Positions 48,203 through 56,716 of a DNA stretch of 64,000 nucleotides are shown in pieces. The notes under the pieces are model-generated. The model was given only the letters and a program-made list of their open reading frames with translations, was not told the DNA's origin and made no database searches. The stretch lies in the NCBI RefSeq assembly GCF_010723735.1, contig NZ_BLLB01000002.1, positions 2,666,001 to 2,730,000 on the forward strand, written 5' to 3'. Each line of letters starts with the position of its first letter. The stretch's first letter is position 1. The position numbers and the translations under genes were made by a program. The stretch comes from Mycolicibacterium hippocampi (GTDB lineage: Bacteria; Actinomycetota; Actinomycetes; Mycobacteriales; Mycobacteriaceae).

Positions 48203-49357
48203 GTGCACTATCTCTGCAGTGATGCCGGGAAGCTGGCACTGGCCGAGGTCGCGGGGTATCGCCTCGACAGTCGGAGTCTCATCGCCGATATCGATTCGGC
48301 ACGAACGCGTTTCGGTGACCGGGCGGCCGTCGTGGTGGAGACCGTGATGCTGCGGCGCAAAGCCGCCGCGAAGTTCGCCGACGCGTCGGACTGGCTGTTC
48401 ACCGACGAGGCGCTCCAGCAGGCGACCGCCGGCCCGGTTGCCCGGCACCGGGCGCGTCGGCTGGCCGGTGCGACGGTGCACGACGCCACGTGTTCGATCG
48501 GCACCGAGCTTGCGGCCCTTCGGCATTCGGCACAATTTGTGGTGGGCAGCGACATCGACCCGGTGCGCCTGGCGATGGCCGACCACAATCTGGCTGCCGA
48601 TGGCGCGGCCGTACCGCTGTGCCGCGCGGACGCGCTGCGGCCGGTGACCGCCGACGCCGTCGTCGTCGTCGACCCCGCACGGCGCAGTGCATCGAGGCGC
48701 CGATTCGACCCACGCGCGTATCTGCCACCGCTGGACCGGTTGCTGGAAGTGCTGAGCAGGCGTGCCTACGTCGTGAAGTGTTCTCCCGGAGTGGATTTCG
48801 CCGTCCTGCGGCAGCTCGGGTTCGACGGAGAGGTGGAGGTCACCTCGCTCGCGGGCAGTGTGCGCGAAGCGTGCCTGTGGTCTGCCGGACTCACCGAGGC
48901 GGGGGTGCGCCGCCGGGCGACCCTGCTCGACAGTGCAGAGGAGATCACCGACGCGCAGCCCGACGACTGCGCTGTGGCCCCCGCCGGCCGATGGATCGTC
49001 GATCCTGATGGCGCGGTGGTGCGCGCCGGATTGGTGCGCCACTACGCCGTGCGGCACGGGCTGTGGCAGTTGGATCCCGACATCGCCTATCTGTCCGGGG
49101 ACACCCTGCCCGACGGTGTGCGCGGCTTCGAGGTCCTCGAGCAGCTGGCGTTCAATGAAAGACAGTTGCGTCGGGCGCTTTCGGTCCGCGATGTGGGGGC
49201 GGTGGAGATCCTGGTCCGCGGCGTCGACGTCGATCCCGATGCGCTGCGGTCCCGTCTGCGACTGCGTGGCTCGGCCCAGCTCTCCGTCGTGGTGATCCGG
49301 CTGGGGTCCGGGGCGGCAAGCCGGGCAACGGCATTCATATGTCGTCCGTCACGCTGA
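48203..49357 (+). CDS. Class I methyltransferase with THUMP-like domain (Rv3037c-like)
   Basis: 384 residues from GTG 48203. Motif I is HDATCSIGTELAAL, then GSDIDPVRLAMADHN, with VVDPARR in the catalytic strand, a pattern of tRNA/rRNA-type methyltransferases. The C-terminal ~90 residues match the THUMP-like region. In relatives the conserved DLDDV precedes this start, and here codons reading GLDDV occur upstream of the GTG with no start codon before them, so the true start is unclear. RNA is the likely substrate. Confidence 0.78.
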   Translation: MHYLCSDAGKLALAEVAGYRLDSRSLIADIDSARTRFGDRAAVVVETVMLRRKAAAKFADASDWLFTDEALQQATAGPVARHRARRLAGATVHDATCSIGTELAALRHSAQFVVGSDIDPVRLAMADHNLAADGAAVPLCRADALRPVTADAVVVVDPARRSASRRRFDPRAYLPPLDRLLEVLSRRAYVVKCSPGVDFAVLRQLGFDGEVEVTSLAGSVREACLWSAGLTEAGVRRRATLLDSAEEITDAQPDDCAVAPAGRWIVDPDGAVVRAGLVRHYAVRHGLWQLDPDIAYLSGDTLPDGVRGFEVLEQLAFNERQLRRALSVRDVGAVEILVRGVDVDPDALRSRLRLRGSAQLSVVVIRLGSGAASRATAFICRPSR

Positions 49358-49421
49358 TCGGCCACGTACCCTGGCAGCAACAGCGCCGTGGTCCGAGTCG
49401 GCGCCGAGATTGAGGACGACG

Positions 49422-50111
49422 ATGCGAATTCTCGCCGCTGCCCTGCTGGCCACCGGTGTGGTGGCGGGTTGGGCCGCCGCCCCGGCGGCTGCCGCCCAGA
49501 CGGCCTGCGCGGACCTGGGCGGCACGGTCGACGACGAACAGATCTGTCACGTGGTCGCGGAGAACTCCACCTACCGGCTGGACTTCACCTTCCCCGCCGA
49601 CTACCCGGACCAGCAGGCCCTGACGGCCTATCTGACGCAGACCCGCGACGGATTCGTCAACGTCTCGGAGATGCCCGGGTCGTGGAACCTGCCCTATGTG
49701 CTGGACGGTAAGGGCCGCGCCTACCGGTCCGGACCCGAGGACGCCGGAACCAGCAGCGTGGTCTTCGAGGTGTACGAGAACGTCGGGGGTGCACGCCCGC
49801 AGACCTGGTACAAGTCGTTCAACTGGGACGTCGAGGCGCAGGCTCCGATCACCTTCGACACCCTGTTCAAGCCGGATGCCCAGCCGCTGGACGTGATCTT
49901 CCCGATCGTGCAGTCCGCGGTGGCTCGGCAGATCGGCGTGGACGCGCCGATATCGCCGGCCGACGGACTCGATCCCGCCAAGTACCAGGAGTTCGCGATC
50001 ACCGACGACTCGGTGATCTTCTTCTTCGGCCAGGGCGAGATGATGCCCGGCGCCGGTGGCGCGCTGCAGGCGGCGGTGCCGCGCAGCGCGATCGCACCGA
50101 TGCTGGCCTGA
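49422..50111 (+). CDS. Secreted TB22.2-like protein (DUF3298-type)
   Basis: 229 residues with a clear Sec signal peptide (MRILAAALLATGVVAGWAA, cleavage likely after APAAAA) and a mature RsiV/DUF3298-like domain including TFDTLFKPDAQPLDVI and YQEFAITDDSVIFFFGQGEM. It corresponds to the secreted antigen TB22.2 (Rv3036c). ATG 49422 gives the standard signal; a TTG at 49410 is possible. The molecular role is not established; esterase activity has been suggested for relatives. Confidence 0.88.
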   Translation: MRILAAALLATGVVAGWAAAPAAAAQTACADLGGTVDDEQICHVVAENSTYRLDFTFPADYPDQQALTAYLTQTRDGFVNVSEMPGSWNLPYVLDGKGRAYRSGPEDAGTSSVVFEVYENVGGARPQTWYKSFNWDVEAQAPITFDTLFKPDAQPLDVIFPIVQSAVARQIGVDAPISPADGLDPAKYQEFAITDDSVIFFFGQGEMMPGAGGALQAAVPRSAIAPMLA

Positions 50112-50118
50112 GAGGCGG

Positions 50119-51669
50119 TCAAGCGCTGCTGGCGGGCTCCTTGTACTTGCCGGTGGCTGGGTCGTAGTTCTCCCAGAACGTCGCGTTCTTGATGTCCAGC
50201 GCCGTCGGGTCGAACATCGGGTCCAGGCCCTGCTTCTTCTGCTTCTCGTAGTCCCACAGCGCCTTGTAGGCGGGCTGCTGCAGGATGATGATGCCGATGA
50301 TGTTGAGCCACGCCATCAGGCCGACGCCGATGTCACCCAGCGTCCATGCGTCCGAGGCGGTGGACACGGCGCCGATGGTCACCGACACCAGGATCAGCGC
50401 CTGCAGCATCATCGTGGTGTTCGAACCGACGGTGCCGCGGATGTAGGGGACGTTGACGGTGTTGCTCTTGCCCAGCAGGAAACGCAGGTTCGTCTCGGCC
50501 ATGTAGTAGTAGGCGATGATCGTGGTGATGCAGAAGAACGCCAGCGAGATCGCGATGAAGCTGGACCCGGCGCCGCTCCACAGCGTGTCGAAGCCGGTCT
50601 GCGCGAACGTCGGGCCGACCTCGGCGTCGGCCGGCAGGATCGAGCCGCCTTCGCGGATGACCGCGCCGTCGGCGCTCTCACCTTCGAACACCCGGTAGGC
50701 CCCGGTGGACAGGATCAGGAAACCGGTGGCCGTGCAGATGAACAGCGTGTCGATGTACACCGCGAAGGCCTGCACCAGGCCCTGCTTGGCCGGATGGGAC
50801 ACCTCCGCGGCCGCCGCGGCATGCGGACCGGTGCCCTGGCCGGCCTCGTTGGAGTAGATGCCGCGCTTGACGCCCCACATCACCGCCGAGCCGAGGATCG
50901 CCCCGAACGCCGAGTCGAGTCCGAAGGCGCTGGAGAAGATCAGCGAGATCACGCCGGGGATCTCTCCGGCGTTGAGCAACACGATGATCAACGCCAGGAC
51001 GATGTAGACGACGGCCATGAACGGCACCACGATCGAGGCGAACGTGGCGATCCGCTTGACCCCGCCGATGATCACGAAGGCCAGCACGATCACGGTGCCC
51101 ACGGCCACCCACCACTGCGACCAGCCCCAGGCGGAGTTCATCGCCGAGGCCATCGAGTTGGACTGCACGCTGGGCAGCAGCAGGCCCATCGCCAGGATGG
51201 TCACGGCCGCGAAGACGTAGCCGTAGATCTTCATCGCGGGCGCCGCCGCGGTGTGGGCGAAAGCCCTGCTCAGGTAGTAGGCAGGGCCGCCGCGGTACTC
51301 CCCGGTCAGCGGATCCTTGGTCTTGTAGATCTGGCCCAGGGTGCACTCGACGAACGACGTCGAGGCGCCGAGGAAGGCGACGGTCCACATCCAGAACAGG
51401 GCTCCCGGGCCGCCGAAGGCGATCGCCGTCGCGACACCGGCGATGTTGCCCGTGCCCACGCGGCCGGCCAGGGAGATGGTCAGCGCCTGGAAGCTCGAGA
51501 CACCCGACGGTGACTTCTCGCCCTTGAACATCAGCCGGATCATCTCGGGGACCTGACGGACCTGGACGAACCTGGACCGGATCGAGAAGTACACGCCTGC
51601 GGCCAGACACAGGTAGACCAGCGCGTTACTCCATATATAGCTGTTCACGGTGCTCAGGAAATCCGACAA
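50119..51669 (-). CDS. Sodium:alanine symporter (AGCS family)
   Basis: 516 residues with about 10-11 membrane helices. Family signatures are GRVGTGNIAGVATAI (about 69-83) and EAGQGTGPHAAAAAEVSHP. The C-terminal ~50 residues are hydrophilic. It would import alanine or glycine with sodium. The start codon appears to be TTG at 51669 after AGGGGAC. It lies between the TB22.2-like and Rv3035-like genes, where I recall no such gene in M. tuberculosis, so it is a lineage-specific insertion or loss. Confidence 0.93.
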   Translation of the reverse strand: MSDFLSTVNSYIWSNALVYLCLAAGVYFSIRSRFVQVRQVPEMIRLMFKGEKSPSGVSSFQALTISLAGRVGTGNIAGVATAIAFGGPGALFWMWTVAFLGASTSFVECTLGQIYKTKDPLTGEYRGGPAYYLSRAFAHTAAAPAMKIYGYVFAAVTILAMGLLLPSVQSNSMASAMNSAWGWSQWWVAVGTVIVLAFVIIGGVKRIATFASIVVPFMAVVYIVLALIIVLLNAGEIPGVISLIFSSAFGLDSAFGAILGSAVMWGVKRGIYSNEAGQGTGPHAAAAAEVSHPAKQGLVQAFAVYIDTLFICTATGFLILSTGAYRVFEGESADGAVIREGGSILPADAEVGPTFAQTGFDTLWSGAGSSFIAISLAFFCITTIIAYYYMAETNLRFLLGKSNTVNVPYIRGTVGSNTTMMLQALILVSVTIGAVSTASDAWTLGDIGVGLMAWLNIIGIIILQQPAYKALWDYEKQKKQGLDPMFDPTALDIKNATFWENYDPATGKYKEPASSA

Positions 51670-51779
51670 GATCGTGTCCCCTCTAGTGGCAACATCCGGA
51701 TGATCGCAATGGATGATTGCACCGGCGAGCGCTGCGCGTGTTGCAAAATTGTGAACTGGCTGTTGCGGAGGTCGCGAGT

Positions 51780-53060
51780 TCAGGACGGCGCGAAACCGAA
51801 GACCCGGCCGTCGCTGGTGCCGGCCACGACCCGCCCGTCATGGCCGATCGACACGCCGACCGGCCATCCGGTGGCTCCGCGCAGCGGATAACTGTTCAGC
51901 GTGTGACCGTCGCCGAGGTCGAACACGACCAGGGCCATCCCGTTGTCGCCGTCGCGCACCACCGTGTAGCCCACCCCGGCGAGGCTGGATGTGGACAGCG
52001 GTGAGGTGTCGTCGCGGCTCCACTCCTCCTCGCCCCCGTCGTCGACATCGCGTAACGCCACCAGCCGCGCTCCCGGGCCGCCACCGGCGACGATCAGCCC
52101 GTCCGGGGTGACCGACGGTGGGGTCTGGGGCAGGTAGTTCAGCGGCACCGACCATTTCTCGGTGCCGTCGTCGCTGTTGAGCGCCCACAACCTCTCGTCG
52201 CGACCGTTGACGTACACCGTCGACCCGTCGGCGGAGACCACCGGGCTCGCCAGCGGTCCGCCGCCGACGGCGTCGCTGGTCCATTCGCGGGTCAGCAGCG
52301 GGGTCTGACCGGGCCGGTACCGCAGGCCGACCAGCACCGGCGCGTCGGCGCCCGGCTCCCACAGCGTCAGCACGATGACGCCGGTCGCCTCGGCGAACGC
52401 CGGTGCCGCGGCCACGGGGCATTCCGGGCGCGCCAGGCGGCAGTCGTCGAGGCCTCGCTGGGAGTCGGTGGGGTCGACGCCGGCGACCAGATCCAGCGAG
52501 TTGCCCGTCACGGTGCCCCGGTGGGCGTCGAACACGAGCACCTGTCCGAGGTGGGTGACCACCAGCAGATTCCCCGGCGACAGGATGCGGGTCGTCGTCG
52601 GCATCCCGATCACCGGTTTGCGCCACCGGATCCACTGGGTGGTCGGAAACGACAGCACTGTGCCGGGTTGACCGATGTAGACGTTGTCGAAGCCGTCGAA
52701 CATCGGGCTGGCCAGGCCGCCGCCCTGGACCAGCCTGGTGCACCAGCGTTGCCGCGCCTGGTTGTCGGTTTCCCAGACCATCAGCGAGCAGCCCCCGGCG
52801 GTCTGGCCGTTGACGGCCAGGTATTCGCCGGAGCCCAGCGCCGCCTGCGCGGCGAGCTCACCCTTGACCGAACGTGTCCACTCCAGGCGCAGCGTGTCGG
52901 CGCCGTCGACGCGCGAGTAGCTGCTGTTCGCGGCATCGGCGTACTGCGCGGCCCAGCCCGTCGCGGCGCGGGCCTGCACCCAGGAATCGGTGTTGCCGCA
53001 GCCGGCGAGCGCACCCGAGATCAGCGCCGTTGCGGCCAACGCGAGGATTCGCCGGAGCAC
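51780..53060 (-). CDS. PQQ/WD-repeat-like lipoprotein (Rv3035-like)
   Basis: 426 residues. The N-terminus has a lipoprotein signal ending LISGALAGC (lipid on Cys at about 21). The mature part shows a repeated beta-propeller pattern (GSGEYLAVNG, PVVSADGSTVYVNGRDERLWALNSDDGTEKW, VSIGHDGRVVAGTSDGRVFG) as in PQQ-binding-like or BamB-like propellers. A GTG at 53060 follows AAGGGA. The open frame extends far upstream to 55397 but that part is antisense to zwf. A cell-envelope assembly or binding role is inferred only from fold. Confidence 0.85.
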   Translation of the reverse strand: MLRRILALAATALISGALAGCGNTDSWVQARAATGWAAQYADAANSSYSRVDGADTLRLEWTRSVKGELAAQAALGSGEYLAVNGQTAGGCSLMVWETDNQARQRWCTRLVQGGGLASPMFDGFDNVYIGQPGTVLSFPTTQWIRWRKPVIGMPTTTRILSPGNLLVVTHLGQVLVFDAHRGTVTGNSLDLVAGVDPTDSQRGLDDCRLARPECPVAAAPAFAEATGVIVLTLWEPGADAPVLVGLRYRPGQTPLLTREWTSDAVGGGPLASPVVSADGSTVYVNGRDERLWALNSDDGTEKWSVPLNYLPQTPPSVTPDGLIVAGGGPGARLVALRDVDDGGEEEWSRDDTSPLSTSSLAGVGYTVVRDGDNGMALVVFDLGDGHTLNSYPLRGATGWPVGVSIGHDGRVVAGTSDGRVFGFAPS

Positions 53061-53151
53061 TGGATCCCTTCTGACGCTTCGGAGCGGCCTGCCGCCTCCG
53101 CCTGTTGTTCGAGCCCAGGAGAGGGTAACCGTTCCACCGACCGTGCTCGCG

Positions 53152-53157
53152 TAGGCT
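53152..53157 (+). promoter_or_regulatory. -10 hexamer TAGGCT of the hexapeptide acyltransferase
   Basis: Eight bases before ATG 53166, consistent with a leaderless mRNA. Confidence 0.45.
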
Positions 53158-53165
53158 TTCCGGCC

Positions 53166-53903
53166 ATGACGACGATGTGGGGTGCGCCGCTGCATAAGCG
53201 CTGGCGAGGCTCCCGCCTGCGGGATCCGCGTCAAGCTGACTTCCTCACCGCGGCATCGCTGAAATGGGTGCTGGCCAACCGCGCATACACCCCGTGGTAC
53301 CTGGTCCGGTACTGGCGGCTGCTGCGGTTCAAGCTGGCCAACCCGCACATCATCACCCGGGGCATGGTGTTCATCGGCAAGGACGTCGAGATCCAGGCGG
53401 CCCCCGAGTTGTCCGAGATGGAGATCGGCCGCTGGGTGCACATCGGGGACAAGAACACCATCCGCTGCCATGAAGGGTCGCTGCGCATCGGTGACAAGGT
53501 CGTGCTCGGGCGCGACAACGTCATCAACACCTACCTCGACATCGAACTGGGCGACTCGGTGCTGATGGCCGACTGGTGCTACGTGTGCGATTTCGACCAC
53601 CGGATGGACAGCATCGAGCTGCCGATCAAGGACCAGGGCATCGTCAAGAGCCCGGTGCAGATCGGGCCGGACACCTGGGTGGCAGCCAAGGTGACGGTGT
53701 TGCGGGGGACCAGCGTCGGCCGGGGGTGTGTGCTCGGCTCCCACGCGGTGGTCAAGGGCGACATTCCGGACTTCTCCATCGCGGTGGGGGCGCCCGCCAA
53801 GGTGGTCAAGAACCGCAAGCTGTCCTGGGAGACGTCGGCGGCGCAGCGGGCCGAGTTGGCTGCGGCGCTGGCCGACATCGAACGCAAGAAGTCCAGCCGC
53901 TGA
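53166..53903 (+). CDS. Hexapeptide-repeat acyltransferase (Rv3034c-like)
   Basis: 245 residues with a left-handed beta-helix pattern: MEIGRWVHIGDKNTIR, SLRIGDKVVLGRDNVI, QIGPDTWVAAKVTVLRGT and SVGRGCVLGSHAVVKGDIP, ending in the AVGAPAKVVKNR signature. Relatives transfer acetyl or acyl groups to sugars. Adjacency to the MGLP genes suggests acylation of methylglucose lipopolysaccharide or a similar polysaccharide. It is shorter than the M. tuberculosis Rv3034c as I recall it. Confidence 0.85.
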   Translation: MTTMWGAPLHKRWRGSRLRDPRQADFLTAASLKWVLANRAYTPWYLVRYWRLLRFKLANPHIITRGMVFIGKDVEIQAAPELSEMEIGRWVHIGDKNTIRCHEGSLRIGDKVVLGRDNVINTYLDIELGDSVLMADWCYVCDFDHRMDSIELPIKDQGIVKSPVQIGPDTWVAAKVTVLRGTSVGRGCVLGSHAVVKGDIPDFSIAVGAPAKVVKNRKLSWETSAAQRAELAAALADIERKKSSR

Positions 53904-53957
53904 GCGTAGAAACCCACCCAAGCGCTGCATGGGCGCGACGTTGGTGACAGCATTCCG

Positions 53958-55463
53958 GTGGTGACCAACGGGACATCGCACAACATCTCCTACCCCGCTC
54001 CAGGCGCCCACCCGTTCCGCAGGGACGAAGCGAAGTTGGCGTCGTTTGTCATCGTGCTGTTCGGCGCCACCGGCGACCTGGCGCGCCGCAAGCTGTTGCC
54101 CGGACTCGCCCACCTCGAGCAGTCGGACCTGACCCCGGACATCCGGTTGATCGGCACGTCGCTCGAGGAGTACACGGACGACGAGTTCCGGACGCTGGCA
54201 CGCGAGGCCATCGACTCGTTCGGTAACCATCACTTCTCCGAGGAGCAGTGGGCCCAGTTCGCCGCCAAGGTGTCCTACATCCCGCAGTCGGCGGGCCCGC
54301 AGGCGCTCGCCGACGCAGTGGCCCGATGTGAGAGCGCATTGGGCCCTGAAGCCCAGCGTCTGCACTACCTGTCGGTCCCGCCGAAGGCCGCCGAGTCGGT
54401 GATCACCATGCTCAAGGAGGCCGACCTGGTCGACCGGTCCCGGGTGGTGATGGAGAAGCCGTTCGGTACCGACCTCGACAGCGCCGTGGCACTGAACAAG
54501 TTCGTGCACGACACGTTCGGGGAGTCGCAGATCTTCCGCATCGACCACTTCCTGGGCAAGGAGGCCGCGCAGAACATCCTGGCGTTCCGGTTCGCCAACG
54601 GTCTGTTCGAACCGATCTGGAACCGTAACTTCATCGACCACATCCAGATCGACATCCCGGAGACGCTGGGCCTCGATCAGCGGGCCGACTTCTACGAGAG
54701 CACCGGCGCCTACAAGGACATGGTGGTCACCCACCTGTTCCAGGTGATGGCCTTCGTCGTGATGGAGCCTCCGACTGCGCTGGAGCCGCGTGCCATCGGC
54801 GAGGAGAAGAACAAGGTCTTCCGGTCGATGCTGCCGGTGGAGCCCGACTGCGTGGTGCGCGGTCAGTACTCGGGCTACCGCGAGGAACAGGGGGTGGCGC
54901 GGGACTCGGACACCGAGACCTTCATCGCGCTGAAGGTCGGCATCGACAACTGGCGGTGGGCGGGGGTACCGGTGTACCTGCGCACCGGCAAGCGGATGGC
55001 GGAGGGGCAGCGGATCGTGTCGATCGCGTTCAAAGAGGCTCCGCGGACGATGTTCCCGCCCGGGTCCGGGGTCGGCTCGCAGGGGCCCGATCATCTCACC
55101 TTCGACTTGGCCGACTCGTCGAAGATCTCGCTGTCGTTCTACGGAAAGCGGCCGGGGCCCGGCATGAAGCTGGAGAAGCTCTCGATGCAGTTCTCCACCC
55201 AGGAGACCGAGTACAGCGACGATGTCCTGGAGGCCTACGAGCGCTTGATCCTGGACGCGATGCGTGGTGACCACACGCTGTTCACGACCGCCGAGGGCAT
55301 CGAGTCGCTGTGGGAACGCTCGGCGCATCTGCTCGCCGACCCCCCGCCGGTCAAGATGTACCAGCAAGGAACGTGGGGTCCCAATGCGATTCACCAACTG
55401 ATCGCGCCCAACGGCTGGCGTCTGCCGTTCGAGCGGGGCTGGCGGGACAAGAAGGCGCCTTGA
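53958..55463 (+). CDS. zwf: Glucose-6-phosphate 1-dehydrogenase
   Basis: 501 residues. The NADP-binding motif is FGATGDLARRKLLPGL (about 35-50), and the active site is RIDHFLGKE with the substrate-binding EKPFG upstream. It opens the oxidative pentose phosphate pathway and makes NADPH. GTG 53958 or GTG 53961 begins it. I do not recall zwf at this position in M. tuberculosis, where zwf1 is near Rv1121, so this appears rearranged. It is convergent with the glycosyltransferase gene. Confidence 0.95.
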   Translation: MVTNGTSHNISYPAPGAHPFRRDEAKLASFVIVLFGATGDLARRKLLPGLAHLEQSDLTPDIRLIGTSLEEYTDDEFRTLAREAIDSFGNHHFSEEQWAQFAAKVSYIPQSAGPQALADAVARCESALGPEAQRLHYLSVPPKAAESVITMLKEADLVDRSRVVMEKPFGTDLDSAVALNKFVHDTFGESQIFRIDHFLGKEAAQNILAFRFANGLFEPIWNRNFIDHIQIDIPETLGLDQRADFYESTGAYKDMVVTHLFQVMAFVVMEPPTALEPRAIGEEKNKVFRSMLPVEPDCVVRGQYSGYREEQGVARDSDTETFIALKVGIDNWRWAGVPVYLRTGKRMAEGQRIVSIAFKEAPRTMFPPGSGVGSQGPDHLTFDLADSSKISLSFYGKRPGPGMKLEKLSMQFSTQETEYSDDVLEAYERLILDAMRGDHTLFTTAEGIESLWERSAHLLADPPPVKMYQQGTWGPNAIHQLIAPNGWRLPFERGWRDKKAP

Positions 55464-55490
55464 CGCTCAACGGGCCTTGACGCTCAACGG
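55458..55490. repeat. 17-bp tandem duplication across zwf and glycosyltransferase stops
   Basis: CCTTGACGCTCAACGG occurs at 55458-55473 and 55475-55490. Each copy contains TGA on both strands. The zwf stop lies in copy 1 and the convergent glycosyltransferase stop in copy 2. Confidence 0.85.
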
Positions 55491-56716
55491 TTCGGCAGCG
55501 GCCGCTCGACGATGGGCCTGCGCCGGTGTGGTTGACGTTCACCGCGTTTGGCGGCCAGATAGACCTGCGAGGTCTCGGCGGCCACGGTCTGCCAGGCGAA
55601 GTCCGACGTGAGCCGCTCGCGTGCCGCCCTGGCCCGTTGCTGGGCGGCCGCCGGCGAGTCGAGTACCACCCGCACCGCGGCGGACAGCGCGGCCACGTCG
55701 TTGGGCGGGTGGGACAGCCCGGTCAGGCCGTCGATCACCGCCTCGCCGAGCCCACCCGCGTTGGACGTGACCAGCGGAACGCCGGCCGCGGCGGCCTCGA
55801 GAGCGACGATGCCGAACGGCTCGTAGTGTGACGGCAGCACGGCGGCATCGGCCCGGTGCAGCAACTTCAGTAGTTGCGAATGGTCCACGCGGCCGACAAA
55901 GTTGGTCGCTTTCAGGACCCGATGCTTGCGGGCCTGCTCTTTGAGGAAGTCGAGTTGGGTGCCGTCGCCGGCGATCGTGAGCGTGGTTCCGGGATGCGTG
56001 CGACGGATCCGGGGCAGCGCGGCGATCGCGTCGTGCACCCCCTTCTCGTACTCGAGACGCCCGAAGTACAGCAGTTGGGCCGGTCCCGACTGCCGACGAC
56101 GCGTCGCAAACGGCCAACCGTCGGTGTCGATCCCGTTGCGGATGACCGAGATCTCGGCGAGTTCCGGTCCGAACAGCGTGCTGATCTCGTCCCGCATCGA
56201 CGCCGAACATGTGATGAGAGAGTCGGATTCGCACACCAGCCAGGATTCCAGCGCATGGACCTGCCTGCTGACCGGACCCGAAACCCACCCGGAATGCCGA
56301 CCCGCCTCGGTGGCGTGGATGGTGGAAACCAGTGGCACGTCGAAGAATTGAGCCAGGGTGACGGCAGGGTGGGCGACCAGCCAGTCATGGGCGTGGACCA
56401 CATCCGGGCGCCAGTCGGACAGCGCCAGGCCGGCGCGCACCATCGCATGCCCCATTGCCAGGGTCCAGGCCATCATGTCCGCGCCGAACGTGAACTCGTG
56501 CGGGTCCTCCGCGGCGGCGATCACGCGCACACCTTCGGTGACGTCGTCGGTGGACGGGTGGGTGTGCGGATCGGTGCCGGTCGGTCTGCGGCTGAGCACG
56601 ACGACGTCGTGGCCGGCCAGCGCCAGTTCGGTGGCCAGGTGGTGCACGTGCCGGCCCAGGCCGCCGATCACCACCGGCGGGTACTCCCAGGACAGCAGCA
56701 GGATCTTCATTCTCAT
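55484..56716 (-). CDS. Alpha-1,4-glucosyltransferase of MGLP synthesis (Rv3032-like)
   Basis: 410-residue GT-B fold glycosyltransferase. The N-terminal loop is SWEYPPVVIGGLGRHVHHL and the donor site in the C-half has LPSHYEPFGIVALEAAAAG with the ExxxxxxxE pattern of GT4/GT5. It corresponds closely to Rv3032, implicated in methylglucose lipopolysaccharide and glycogen-type alpha-glucan chain extension. ATG 56716 overlaps the branching-enzyme stop (ATGA). Last gene of the operon Rv3030-3031-3032. Confidence 0.93.
   Translation of the reverse strand: MRMKILLLSWEYPPVVIGGLGRHVHHLATELALAGHDVVVLSRRPTGTDPHTHPSTDDVTEGVRVIAAAEDPHEFTFGADMMAWTLAMGHAMVRAGLALSDWRPDVVHAHDWLVAHPAVTLAQFFDVPLVSTIHATEAGRHSGWVSGPVSRQVHALESWLVCESDSLITCSASMRDEISTLFGPELAEISVIRNGIDTDGWPFATRRRQSGPAQLLYFGRLEYEKGVHDAIAALPRIRRTHPGTTLTIAGDGTQLDFLKEQARKHRVLKATNFVGRVDHSQLLKLLHRADAAVLPSHYEPFGIVALEAAAAGVPLVTSNAGGLGEAVIDGLTGLSHPPNDVAALSAAVRVVLDSPAAAQQRARAARERLTSDFAWQTVAAETSQVYLAAKRGERQPHRRRPIVERPLPNR

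Noticed and set aside
51780..55397. A 1205-codon open frame on the minus strand
   Set aside because: Only 51780-53060 is real (Rv3035-like). The rest is antisense to the acyltransferase and zwf, and high GC keeps the opposite frame open.
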